Made by a program: the position numbers and the translations under genes. Below are positions 53,101 to 62,023 of a DNA stretch of 64,000 bases, piece by piece; the first letter of the stretch is position 1, and each line of letters begins with the position of its first letter. The DNA lies in the NCBI GenBank assembly GCA_964036195.1, contig OZ038450.1, forward strand, positions 6,946,701 through 7,010,700, given 5' to 3'. The DNA is from Sphaerolaimus hirsutus (Eukaryota; Nematoda; Chromadorea; Monhysterida; Sphaerolaimidae). The notes below the pieces were generated by a model, which saw only the letters and a program-made list of their open reading frames with translations, had not been told where the DNA came from and did no database searches.

Positions 53101-53315
53101 CAGGTAAAATAGAAATCGACGCATACTTCGAGGCATACGCATGGGAAAAAGAATGCTGCGATGGCGCCCAGGGAAGTTGTTCCCAGGAAGCTGTGGTATA
53201 TTATTGCTGCAGAACGTATGGCCTATACCAAAAGAGAAATGTTGGCGATATAACAGAGACACATCTGAAAAAGTTGACAAAAGACTTGGCAGATGATGAT
53301 GATGATATGGATTGA
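38126..53315 (+). CDS. Secreted protein with two C-type-lectin-like domains
   Basis: Thirteen exons: 38126-38348, 39410-39548, 40070-40272, 40709-40970, 45624-45864, 47931-48054, 49282-49436, 49640-49714, 51008-51075, 51270-51376, 51750-51869, 52494-52640, 53104-53315 (TGA). Together they give 2076 bases, 691 residues, all phases matching. MWKSILLTLTLVLTYISIYH is a signal peptide. A basic segment (HVRRRKVAQIRRKLGQRLFQ) follows. Domain 1 ends with WCQPDGDGDPPESCACLAY and CRQWEWIGCQW. Domain 2 begins PWRCFKL, has ECHDRTPGRL then ANVDSWE, and ends with FWAPGQPDNNGIHQTCAC and WNHILCEYN. These are the W, G-x-P-D/N and paired Cys positions of the fold. A Cys-rich tail (CCDGAQGSC, YYCC) ends in poly-Asp. 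Canonical EPN/QPD sugar-binding triplets are only partly kept (GQPDN in domain 2), so ligand is unknown. Two introns are introner-like MITEs. The 4.6-kb intron 40971-45623 contains a 200-N gap. Confidence 0.82.
38520..38950. repeat. CTCGAATAACTCCCCC-rich repeat
   Basis: Repeated TCGAATAACTCCCCC and GACGAAAAAATAACTCCCC words belong to the same broad TACCGTATT-type group. It lies in intron 1 of the lectin gene. A further copy lies at about 39776-40050, just before exon 3. Confidence 0.55.
41082..41270. repeat. TACCGTATT-family MITE
   Basis: Perfect tips TACCGTATTTCCTCGAAATA and TATTTCGAGGAAATACGGTA with GGGGGGTATTTCGAGG repeated inside. Confidence 0.85.
41935..42361. repeat. Large hairpin, arms about 190 bp
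   Basis: The left arm (GAAAGTGTATTTGACACGCA, AAACCAGC complement, CTTCTAGGAGATGATTTA) is mirrored at 42190-42361 almost base for base. The right tip runs into the assembly gap at 42362, so the true end is not visible. Confidence 0.85.
42362..42561. other. Assembly gap (200 N)
   Basis: A run of exactly 200 N placed at the tip of a hairpin. True length and content are unknown. It is in an intron, so the lectin gene model is not affected. Confidence 1.
43046..43157. repeat. TACCGTATT-family MITE
   Basis: Starts TACCGTATTTCCTTGAAATA. The right end is diverged (GGTATTTTGTGGATATATGG). Confidence 0.6.
43293..43508 (-). CDS. Exon-like frame with FLYWCH-like Cys/His pattern
   Basis: On the minus strand, after a tgattgttttag acceptor, a frame reads MADFGPCVTEAFPAGLTTKG, then NPLYFYKSRDLPSHVFKWSL and FQCGNCTKVNKKHRVTVHV up to a GTGTGAG donor-like site. 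W, Cys-x2-Cys and basic residues recall FLYWCH or related transposase zinc fingers. It lies within the inverted-repeat element 41287-43870, so it could be a transposase fragment. No partner exon was found. Confidence 0.4.
44718..44904. repeat. Introner-family MITE with a perfect GTGAGT tip
   Basis: Tips GGTGAGTCCCAGACCCTGT and GTCTGGGATTGGCACCAG. The left tip differs from the family (GGTGCCAGTCCC) in a way that creates a consensus donor. Flanking sequence on both sides is open in compatible frames (ending ...SNYVGDS before, and at 44905-45081 after). Confidence 0.7.
44905..45081 (+). CDS. Possible exon, unrecognised
   Basis: One frame reads LLQVASLEFITKIYKHKAP, then FLCSAFEHIYEYVPSIPC, and meets a perfect GTAAGT donor at 45082. 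A second frame of the same stretch is Cys/His-rich (CATHSCCKWRHWN) and ends in a stop at about 45077. Neither fits the phase of the lectin gene exons on each side. It may be a transposase remnant. Confidence 0.25.
46145..47210. repeat. 1.07-kb element with repeated AAAAGTACCGATCTAC motif
   Basis: GAGTTACAGCATAACGATAA at the left mirrors TTATCGTTATGCTGTAACTC at the right, and AACTGATATCTGCATC mirrors GATGTAGATATCAGTT inside. Between 46490 and 46940 the word AAAAGTACCGATCTACA occurs about seven times with drift, and once inverted at about 47130. No protein is seen. Confidence 0.75.
47573..47877. repeat. Two nested MITEs of the GGTGCCAGT group
   Basis: The outer one has GGGCCAGTTCCGCA ... TGCGGAACTGGCC tips. 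The inner one (about 47604-47762) has AACCAGCACCAGGAGGCAGT and CTGCCCCCTGGTGCTGGTT, with GTGTATCCAAAT repeats shared with 27962-28439. Confidence 0.7.
48126..48866. repeat. 740-bp element, relative of 46145, with nested MITE
   Basis: AAGGTGGATTTACAGCACAA mirrors TTGTGCTGTAAATCCACCTT. AGGTGAAACGTCAAATAAAA is mirrored too. A CCAGTTCCGCA-type MITE lies inside at 48485-48722. Confidence 0.8.
49038..49192. repeat. GGCGCC-rich MITE
   Basis: Starts TAGTGATGGAATGACGCC and ends GGCGCTTTTCCAACACTA. CTTCT flanks both sides. Same family as 36022-36390. Confidence 0.65.
49437..49639 (+). mobile_element. Introner-like MITE splitting lectin domain 2 (non-canonical intron)
   Basis: The 203-bp piece starts GTGCCAATCCCAGACCCTG and ends CAGGGTCTGGGACTGTCCCG. 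Before it the frame reads CHDRTPGRL, after it ANVDSWEALTLANQL, together the usual G-x-L-A-x-V-x-S-x-E run of C-type lectins. Unspliced reading hits a stop within the element. The tip-to-tip intron would be GT-CG (or GG-CC / TG-GG by sliding one base). A canonical AG at 49661 is in frame but would delete seven conserved residues. Confidence 0.72.
49796..50070. repeat. MITE with TAGAG / CTCTAG tips
   Basis: ACTAGAGACAAAGTAAAATGAC mirrors TCATTTTGCCTCTAG. The inside is AAGAGTAAAGTAAAG repeats and their complement. It lies in a lectin gene intron. Confidence 0.55.
50350..50913. mobile_element. Tc1/mariner-like MITE, TA-flanked
   Basis: TACAGGGTGCGGCAATTTAG is mirrored by CTAAATTGCCGCACCCTGTA, and inner blocks such as CCGACCACCCAGT and CTATCGCAGCCATATTTTCA are mirrored over about 190 bp per arm. 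A TA at each tip fits a mariner-type target site. A short frame (about 50636-50710) between the arms has no recognised domain. Confidence 0.75.
51076..51269 (+). mobile_element. Introner-like MITE acting as a lectin gene intron
   Basis: The 194-bp piece starts GTGCCAGTCCCAGACTCTG and ends CAGGGTCTGGGACTGCTCCAG. Tip-to-tip GT...AG removal joins GAAGCCAG to GTTCAACC and reads ANREARFNPSINKEDW with no frame change. Unspliced reading stops at TAA within 20 bases. CCAGGT occurs at both junctions. Confidence 0.82.
51460..51595. repeat. GGCGCC-rich MITE
   Basis: GGCGCCTAGCGCC-like words and GCGCCATGGCGC without clear outer tips. It lies in a lectin gene intron. Confidence 0.5.
51876..52315. repeat. 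TACCGTATT-type MITEs beginning at a splice donor
   Basis: TTACGGTATTTGTTCGAATC starts seven bases after the end of exon 51750-51869. A fresh copy lies inside at 52053-52315 with perfect tips. Together with a C-run to about 52440 they make up nearly the whole intron. Confidence 0.65.
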
Positions 53316-53636
53316 GAAGGGGAAGGGTCCTGGTGTGGTTAGGGATGGAAAAAAGCGCTTTTTACAAAGATCCTGCTTAAAAAAGTGTTTTCTTATAAGA
53401 AACACTTTTACTTTTATCAAAAAATGTTTCGAAATTTCTAAATTTGACCATTTCACACTCAAAACACACTGCAGTTTACATCAGTGCAGCCAGGTAAACG
53501 TTCTGTGGGAAATTTCTGCCAACTTTAACCTTCAAAATCACTATTCAGTTGTAATGTAGCATATACCTACTTTGAGCTGTTTTTAACCCATTTTGATATA
53601 CTTTTCCCCTTTTCTGCTTCTATAGCTTGAAAAACC

Positions 53637-55383
53637 CGGTATGAACGAGTCTGCACTGCTCGGCATCTAAACCTGCATGGCATCTGGACCTGGATAGCAT
53701 GGATTTCTGCCTGCTTGGCATCTATCGTCCCATAGATGCCAAGCGGGCTACATGCCGGCACATGCCATGCGGTCTCCATGCCGTGTGGGTGTAGATGCCA
53801 AGCAGGCTGAACCCCCCCCCCACACACCCATGAGACGGCACATGTATGCATCTGACCCCCCCTCCCCCCCCCCGCAGCCGATTTTAGGCTTTGAATGTGC
53901 ATATCATTATACTTATACTCTGGTTACTTTACACCTTGCACGCGTGGTTCCCGCTGGGAGTCTGCCAACGATGGTTAGCGCGTGCGAGTTTCATAAAAAG
54001 ATGACAAAATTGATTGTTGTTATAATGTTATTCATTTACATATTCACATCGATGAATTTTTTCATCTTTTTACGGAAATCGCGTGACTTAACAATCATTG
54101 GCATGCTTCCAACACGAGACATAAATCAGTGCGATGGCGGGGTATCATGTACGCCGAGTATACTATTGATGCCGTGCCTTTTTTATTTTGCATTTCAAAT
54201 TAATCGATTTGATAGGTAGTCTCGACGTTACACGTGCACACAGAACGGAACTGATTTTAAAGTTCTGTATCTATTTGTGTGGTGCACGTGCAAACACACG
54301 TGGACACGTGCACGCGCACCGCATTGGAATATTGCCAGCTGCGAAAACGCGTGCACACTTATCTAATAATTGCACTGCATTGGACTATCGCCAATGCAAA
54401 CTGCACAAATCTACTAATCACTAATCTACTACAAATCCTATAATTACACGTGAATTTTTCTTGTATTGGAATTGGGGACTTCCGTTCCAAAAGTTCACAA
54501 GCGCCAAATCTAGAAAAATCGAGTTAAGCGTGGAATTGACCTCCACATATAGTTGTTCACATTTTAGAGAAAAAATTTCAGCATTATAGTCCATTTCAGT
54601 CCTGAGATTTTGTTCATTCCGATTTTCAGTAAAATCACAATTTTCATATCGAAAGTTCACATATCCATCTCAAATCCCCTATGAAAAACAGAAGTTTCAC
54701 GTCGAAAGTTCACATATCCATCACAGACCACTTGAGTTTCATTTCTTGAGTTCATAAGTTCACAAGTCCAAAAAATATTTTCATTTCCATTTCCGATGCA
54801 CCGTTAGGAAGTTATTTACATTTCAAGTTCAAATTTTCAAATTTACATATTTTGGGTGGTTTACAAAATATGATATAACTCCCAAAATTCGGGATCGGGA
54901 TTGGCTTTTTAGGATTTTGGTCAATGTCAATGTTCGATATTTATGTTCGACATCAATTAATTAATTCGATCATTGCATGTTGCACCGACGTCTCTCCCAA
55001 ACAAACCCAATCAAAACATCATGACTTGCTATCGATCGGTGTGGGCAGCGGGGGTGGGGGGGGGTATGCGTCAAACATTGAGCTCAGAAGCCAAACACAA
55101 AGGGACATCCATTGTTATGTGTACTTACATTCTTCTTTGCCCTTTGTATTTGCCGCCTGAGTTCACATACCTCCCCGCGCCACCCGCCCGCGCGCCCGGA
55201 TGGCATCTAGCCCGCTTGGCACCTGGCCCCAGCCGTCCGCTTGGCACCTACACCACCGCCCGCTTAGCATCCAGCATTGGATAGATGCCAAGCAGGTCTA
55301 GATGCCAAGCAGGCAGAAATCCATGCTATCCGGGTCCAGATGCCAAGCGGATTAGATGCCATTTAGGCCTGACCCGTATGAAC
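53637..55383. repeat. 1.75-kb element with AGATGCCAAGC repeats
   Basis: The left arm (about 53640-53800) carries GCATGGATTTCTGCCTGCTT and several GCTTGGCATCT words. The right arm (55180-55383) carries their complements, ending near GACCCGTATGAAC. The dispersed repeat 53915-54165 lies inside. The stretch 54250-55100 shows no gene. Confidence 0.65.
53915..54220 (+). repeat. Dispersed repeat with intact small hydrophobic frame
   Basis: The copy of 18490-18745 here has an open frame from 53971 (MVSACEFHKKMTKLIVVIML) with one long hydrophobic segment (IVVIMLFIYIFTSMNFFIF), about 80 residues. The other copy is broken. Whether it is translated cannot be told. The stretch 55384-56770 shows no gene. 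Confidence 0.5.
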
Positions 55384-56772
55384 TACCCCCCGACACCCCT
55401 AGAACATTTTACAGCTATCTATCCCTCCATAGGAGCAATTTACTATGTGTCTCTGAATCCCCAAAAGGGTCCGAATCAAGACTTTATTTACTAGGTAAAT
55501 TAAGTAGTATGAGTGCTGGTATAGCCTCAGATATAGGGAGATATACCCACAACAGACCAAAAGCAATCCAGAACAAATAAAACCTAACCAAGATCTTCTA
55601 AATTGCAGAAAAAAAGTTTGCCAGCGTTTTTTGGAAAAGCGCTCGGAACCTTGCGCTTTTCAAAAAAGTAACCTTTTTAAAAAATAGTTGAAAAAAGCAC
55701 TGGCCAACCCTAGCTATGGTAATATTATAATTCGTAATATTATATTTATTGTGTGGTGAATGCAAATAATGTTGAACAATAAGAAAAATCAATGTTTTGC
55801 ATGGATCCGTTGATCACTGATATTTGTCGCATTTTCAGCGTGGAATTGTGGAATAATGTAAATAACTGACATCCAGCACAAAAAAGGCATACAAAAACAT
55901 ACATAAAACATAAATAGCAAAGAAAATTTGAATTACCTGAACAGAAATAATAAAACTAAATAGTATCTGCCCAAGTTCAAGTTTGCGGTATCTACGGGAT
56001 TTGAGAGATAAAACCGTAAACCGAGAGGGAAATACAAAGTGTTAATTATCGCGTAAATACCTATAAAATTTGGATTGGACTGGTGCCAAAAACCTGCACA
56101 TCACTTGCGAAATCGCTACAAAATTATTGAGAGATCGAGTCACGTAAATATGACGAGTTGGCCCACGTCCAGGTTACCAGTTACGTATTGTATTTTGAGC
56201 GATAGCTCCACAATTTTTGAACAAAATCGCTAAATATTGCTCCATTTTGCCAATTTTCACCTTCAGAATTGTTTTTTGCCGTCTATATGCTTGTTAATAT
56301 ACCTTTCTTTTAGCTTTTTTTAGCCAATTTTATTTTCGATTTCGAAAGTTTTGGCCGGCTGCCAACTTGTCATACGGGGGGTATCTCCGTGATTGAGCGT
56401 CATATAAATATTTTGCCACCTTTGGTTGTTTGTGAAATGAAATAATATTGATAGGATTTGTGTATTTTTAACAGATTTCCTGTAATATTCTAGCTTGAAA
56501 GATTTTAAAGGATTCTTCCGCAACTGGAGTGTTGTTAATTTAATGCGTTAGACAAACGTACGCCAATTCCGCAGACGTATCCTAAACATTATAATCGAAT
56601 ATAAAAATAATGTTTTTGTCGCACTCAAGCCGCTCGCACGCTTCTCTCGTTCCATTTCGAAAAATTCTCATATTTACATGAATTTTCCGCCCCACCAATC
56701 CACCTGTATTCCACATACACTCCGCATCGACGCACACACTCAGCACCATTCCCAGTCGACCCAAGCACGAAG

Positions 56773-57359
56773 ATGGTGGCCGACGTGTCGTCGTCAAAGC
56801 GCTGGCCGAACCTGGGGCTGGCGGCCGCGTTGGGCATGGGCGCCTTGGCCGGGGGCACGATGCTCGCCGCCGTGCCCTTCGTCACGCCCGCGCTGCGAAG
56901 ACACGTTTTGCCCTATGTGCCCGCTACTGATGCGCAGGTTTGGTTTGGAGAGGGTGGTTTGGTTTTGAAGCTACAGGGGTTTGGTGAAAATCGATATGGA
57001 CTAAAAGAATCACTTAACAAAAACAGTGAAAATCAAGTGGCATGATGTTAAAATGACTATGCTTTATCAGAATGTTGAAATCACATAATTCACTAAACTT
57101 CTATTGACACGAATTTAGTTGACATGCAGCGTGTGTGGCGCCAATCAGCAAATGTTATCAATACTCGTTGTAGTCGTCAAATGAGAAAGGTTACTGATAA
57201 ATCTCATATGCCATAATTTTCATGCCACGGGAGCTAGAAAACTCAAATTGATCACTGCAAATTATACAGGTCAACAATGTGGTTTTCGCGGTGAATCGAC
57301 TGAAACGTGCTGCGGGGGTAAAAATGGCGGTGGATTTGGGCAGCGGAGATGGCAGGGTG
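56773..57359 (+). CDS. ATPSCKMT: ATPSCKMT/FAM173-type lysine methyltransferase, first two exons only
   Basis: Exon 1 is 56773-56937 (ATG), exon 2 is 57270 to about 57359. Residues 14-40 (LGLAAALGMGALAGGTMLAA) form a membrane or presequence-like segment, followed by RRHVLPYVPATDAQ, which matches LPFVPATMKQ of the family. Exon 2 has VNNVVFAVNRL and then AVDLGSGDGRVV, the S-adenosylmethionine binding motif I (human LVDIGSGDGRIV). These enzymes trimethylate the ATP synthase c subunit in mitochondria. After GRV a GTTGGT donor is possible. The remaining catalytic exons (the family continues with AAAKKG and ELNPWLV-type sequence) are not found before the next gene at 62024, so the gene is either truncated or has its rest misassembled. 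Confidence 0.75.
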
Positions 57360-57909
57360 GTTGGTCCTGACAATCTTTCCCGGGATTCCCTTTGTTTTTT
57401 ATCTCGAATTAAAAAACTATGTTTTTGGCGAATCTGTTTAAAGTTAAACAAAAAAATTTTTTTCAAAAATTTATAACGATTTTTTCCAAAAAGCGAAGTT
57501 CTTTTAACGGTACAGCTTTGGTGCATCACGCACTGTAATTTGGTGTCATGTGTTTGAACATTTTATTGGAATACGGAAACGAAACTCGATCATTCAGCGA
57601 ATCTTAAAAATTGTAATTGTAATATTGAAGAAAAAGGCTCATTTTTGGCTCAAAAATTTTGTAGGTATTTCAGGTCCTCTAAGAAATTCGCATGTAAGCC
57701 TAACCGCTTTCCCTACAGTTTCTGCTCAGTAGATTTCTTATTTCTGCATTCTAGTTCCCCATCCAAAATTTTTTTCTCGCAATAGATGGTAAATTTGGCT
57801 CCGCCTTCTAGCGGTTTTTGTTGTCATTTCCAGAAAAAGCTTTGAAGCTTGAAAAGTGAGAAAAGTTTGAAATTAACGTTGTCTTTTTATAAAAAGTGTA
57901 AAACTGTAG

Positions 57910-58348
57910 CAGTGGCGTAGCCAGGATTTTTGAGCGGGGGGGGCGGATTGTATACGGAGCCAGGCGAACGGGGGGGGCGGCGCCCCCCATAAAATTTGGC
58001 CCTATGGTAGCGGAATGGAGTTATGGCGCTGGCGCCATTCGTAGGCGCCGCGCGATGGCGTGATTGGCGCCCGCGTTGGCGCCAATGGCTACAATATAAG
58101 AAAAGTTTTATACCTAGATGTCTGAAAATTTGTATCGCATTTTGTAATTTGAAGCGGTATTGCTACTAATGCGACGTACATAACAACAAGAGAGATTGTG
58201 AGGGACGAAATGCGCGCTTGCGCGCAAAATTTTTGAAAACAACCTACAAAATCGGTATAGAAATGTGCCATTCTCGGCAGTTTTTATGTGCGGCCCGGGA
58301 AGGGGGGGGGCGGCCGTCCCCCGCCCCCCCCCCCTGGCTACGCCACTG
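57910..58348. repeat. MITE with CAGTGGCGTAGCCAGG ends, GGCGCC insert
   Basis: CAGTGGCGTAGCCAGGATTT at the left is mirrored by CTGGCTACGCCACTG at the right. GGCGCC words fill 58015-58085. Related fragments lie at 16868-16935, 59955-60000 and 61115-61215. Confidence 0.75.
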
Positions 58349-58618
58349 AACTGCAATAAAGTGTAAAAAAACTCCCGCCATTTCAAGTTCTGATATTTTT
58401 TTGGAATTTTCGCACCGCGTCAGGTGTGCCGATCGCCGATCTTTCGTTGTCAGTGGACCAATATTGAAGGCAATATATTGACTTTTTTGTATGTTTGAAA
58501 AGGTACGGACAGAAATTTTTACGAAATTCTCTGAATCACTGAATGTTTTGTCTGTCATTTTTTGTTAAAACAATCCGTCAAGATGTCGTGATTTTTGAAA
58601 ACTAATTTTGTAAGGAAA

Positions 58619-58870
58619 ATGGCTGTCAACTTGGCCACAGACGCTGGACTGTATTATCGCGAATACGGTATTGCGTTAGAAAATAAGGTTTATGTAGATT
58701 CTAAAGATGTTCACACGTTTCACACACTTTGTGCAAATAAAACAAAATCTTGACGGTAGTTAATGGAAAATTTAAATATAAAAATTGGCGTCGATTATCC
58801 AAAGGCGGTGCATATCCTTATGAAGTATGGAAATGCGCCGCGCCCGATATAGTTTGTGACTTGTCTAGGG
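58619..58870 (+). pseudogene. FLYWCH-like fragment with frameshift
   Basis: MAVNLATDAGLYYREYGI opens a frame that stops at 58753. Shifting one frame at an A-run gives VVNGKFKYKNWRRLSKGG and YPYEVWKCAAPDIVC, with the Y/W/C spacing of FLYWCH zinc fingers. Probably a transposon remnant. A minus-strand frame at 59002-59253 next to it is unassigned. Confidence 0.35.
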
Positions 58871-59278
58871 ATGGCCGCTGTTTTTTCAAAAAAAAAATTT
58901 ATTGAAAAAACGTTTTTTATTAAAAAACAGGGCTATTGAAAAGAAACGTTTTTTTCACATCCCTAGACTTGTCATCAAATTTTCAGTCACCTGTGCAAAC
59001 ACTAGTCTTTTTTACAATCGTCTGTAATAGGCGCACTGTACAGCGTAAATTCTATTTCCGTGTCCGGACGAATTTTAATTGCACAGCGCGGGATAAGTAT
59101 TTTCAATAATTCATTTCTGTTTTTAGAACTTTGGTTTGAAACTAGAACATAACGACACTTTTTATGGCGAAAAGTTCCCCCACCACATAATGTTGGAACA
59201 TAATTTGTTCTTCGCGCCAAAAGCCTTGCGTGAGCCAGAAAAGGTTGAAACATTTTTTTGAATTCGGCAGATTATTTA

Positions 59279-59337
59279 CCTGTGTGTTTCCGCGTCTGCA
59301 ATTCTGCTTCTAAAAATCATGCGGACGCGGAAACACA
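59279..59337. repeat. Short perfect inverted repeat
   Basis: TGTGTTTCCGCGTC and GACGCGGAAACACA face each other about 30 bases apart. The stretch 59340-59900 shows no gene. Confidence 0.6.
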
Positions 59338-60124
59338 TTTTCCAGCTGGTTTTACGCCATACGGGTTGGCCATTGAAAGTTTTGAAGTGAGACACGAAGT
59401 GTTTGTTTACATAAATATTTAGTTTGCGCGTTCTGGATGGCATTTCTCACATACGTAAATCGCATTTATAGCAGGAAGGTTTATTTGTACATACTGCAGT
59501 CGCTCCCACTTCGTTTTGCGACGTAAAATTTTTATCGTTTTTTTTCAATGCGTCATTAAGTTTATGCTTAATTTTATCTGGCTACATGCAGCGGGTAATC
59601 AACTGTGCCGCCATTAAAATACATATGTACATTTTCATCGTGTTAGCAACCAGATGGTCGGGTACTGTGCCTTTCTTATCATTCCTCTGTTTTAGTGCGT
59701 TTTTTTATGATATTAGCTGATTTTCCTGAAACTGCTGCGCAAGTTTTCTTTGATCTTTGCTAGCATCCTTCATTTTACATTTTGGAATTTTTCGTTGTAT
59801 TTTTTTGGTCTGAACGAGAATTAGTGGCGCGGTAAATATGTAAATATTTCATTCTGATTGGGACCGTTGACAGCTTAGCGAGGTACTATTTATCATAGCT
59901 GGAAACCCCCCCCCCCCTGGAAATACGTATGCCTGACAAAACTCTGGAAATACCAAGGACGTAGCCAGGGGGCGGGGGGGCGGCCGCCCCCCCCCCTTCC
60001 CGGGTCGGACAAGAAAATATACCCGAAATGGTGCTTCCGTAAAGCGATTTTGTCGCCAGTCCGGAAAAATTTTGAAAAGCACAGAAAAAAGCACTGAAAA
60101 TTCGCCCCCGTCGCTGTATATGTA

Positions 60125-60350
60125 TTAGTGATGGAAAAGCGCCAGAAAAAATGGCGCCAGGCGCCAAGGGCGCCATGGCGCCATTCGGAAAGTGGGCGCC
60201 AAGCGCCAAGGGCGCCACAGAAAAAGGGCGCCAGGCGCCAAGGGCGCCATGGCGCCATTCAGAAAGTGGGCGCCAGGGGCGCCACGGAAAGAGGGCGCCA
60301 AGCGCCAAGGGCGCCATGGCGCCATTTGGAAAATAGGGCGCCAGGATAAA
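60125..60350. repeat. GGCGCC-rich MITE array
   Basis: Starts TAGTGATGGAAAAGCGCCAG, followed by four units of GGCGCCAAGGGCGCCATGGC type. The right tip is lost. Confidence 0.65.
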
Positions 60351-60782
60351 AAAGTGCCTACAACACCATGCGTGTGCTAGAAATGTTTCTACAGCACCAT
60401 TGTACGCGCATTCACTTCTTAATTTGCGTTCTCCAGGATGTAATGAACAAAGACAAGGCTAGCAACAAATTTTTTTTGAATAAAATCCACATGACGAATT
60501 CAAACGCAATGGTAATTGTCATTTGACAACAATCCATTCATTACAAATAGACCTTTCCAAACAATGTTTCCTAATTGCAACGATTTATATTCGTTTATTT
60601 ATGATTTTGCAAGTTAGACGGTCCATCATTCTGTCTTCTGATCCGTCAGACAGATCTGATGAACCGTTGGACGAAAGATTTCCACCCACTCACACCACTC
60701 CGTCCATTTTTCTGGCGAAATTAGATCATCCACGGATGCGTTTTTCTTTTTTTTCGTTTACACAGCACTCACCGTGAAACCC

Positions 60783-61110
60783 TGCTGGCGCCTTTTTGGC
60801 GCCCTTCTAAAGCAGGGCGCCAGGTGCCAAGGGCGCCACGGAAAAAGGGCGCCAAGCGCCAAGGGCGCCATGGCGCCTTTCAGAATGTGGGCGCCAGGCG
60901 CCAAGGGCGCCACAGAAAAAGGGCGCCAAGCGCCAATGGCGCCATGGCGCGGCGCCCTCAAATGGCGCCAGCGCCATGGCGCCATTCCATCACTAATATG
61001 TATGCAAAATACATACAAGTACAGCACTATTTGGCGCCAATGCCAACGCCAATGGCGCCATGGCGTCGCGCCTACGAATGGCGCTGGCGCCAAGGCGCCA
61101 TTCCTTTACC
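60783..61110. repeat. GGCGCC-rich MITE pair
   Basis: GGGCGCCAAGCGCC units run to GGCGCCATTCCATCACTA at 60995, followed by a second GGCGCC block at 61030-61110. Confidence 0.65.
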
Positions 61111-61231
61111 ACAGGGGTCAAATTTAGGGGGGGGGGGGCGCCGCCCCCCCCCCGTTCGCCGAGCTCCATATACAATCCGCCCCCCCCCGCTCAAAAATCC
61201 TGGCTACGTCCCTGGGAAATACGTGTGCTAA

Positions 61232-61352
61232 TGGCGCCACACACACTAGTTGACCTCGAAATCAGGGTCAACTCAGCGTCAACTAGTGTTTAGTTGACAC
61301 AATCGACACCCAAAAACTGATGTCTAGCCAAAAAACTAGCGTGTATGGCGTC
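61232..61352. repeat. MITE with GGCGCCACACACACTAGTT tips
   Basis: Left GGCGCCACACACACTAGTTG, right AACTAGCGTGTATGGCGTC. Internal GTCAACT words. The stretch 61360-62020 shows no gene. Confidence 0.6.
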
Positions 61353-62023
61353 ATTTATTAGGCATACATTTTATAGTGAAGTGAAAAATCTGTATTGTTC
61401 GAACTATTATACACATTCCCCACACTTTTTTCGGTTTAAATGGTAATTTCATACAACACTGACCCGTTAATTCTTGATCAGATCAAGCCTATAGACTGCG
61501 TCTGACAAAGCTTTGGCCACCTAATGTTTGTTTGCCTTCCCCCTAGAACCTACGTAAATACATGAATAATTTATTTAGCTGCAGCCTGAAACGAATCACG
61601 AATTTATGCTCACAAACGATAGAAATTTCAGTAAATAGTTTGCCAATTTACAAAGGCAAATTGTTTACGATTTGTTTTTAAAATGTATTAGTCTAATTGT
61701 TGTTTTTATATTTATTATGTAAATTTCGTGGGCATTTGTGTTGCGTTTCGAGCCTGGTATAGACCTAAGTAAGACCTTGTAAAATTGCATTTATATAGTG
61801 TGCCAAACTTTGATTGGATGCAGTTTGTCAATCAACACATTTTTCTCCACTGGTATTTTTATGATTTTCCAGCTGCCGCTCACACCTGCCATTCACATTT
61901 TAAAAATTCGAACGATATTTTCCCCAATTCATAACACATGGGGCCCGGTTGAATTGCAACTTTTACATTCCTAAGCTAATATTTAGTTTAGCCAAAAACG
62001 CGGAAAGGATCAAATGAGTCAAA

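Noticed and set aside
54973..55284. Frame rich in Pro/Ala near 55160-55280
   Set aside because: It runs over the AGATGCCAAGC repeat arm; no splice-consistent partner.
59002..59253. Minus-strand frame of 83 residues with ARRTNYVPTLCGGGTF
   Set aside because: Protein-like composition but no family that I can defend; left only as a note beside the FLYWCH-like fragment.
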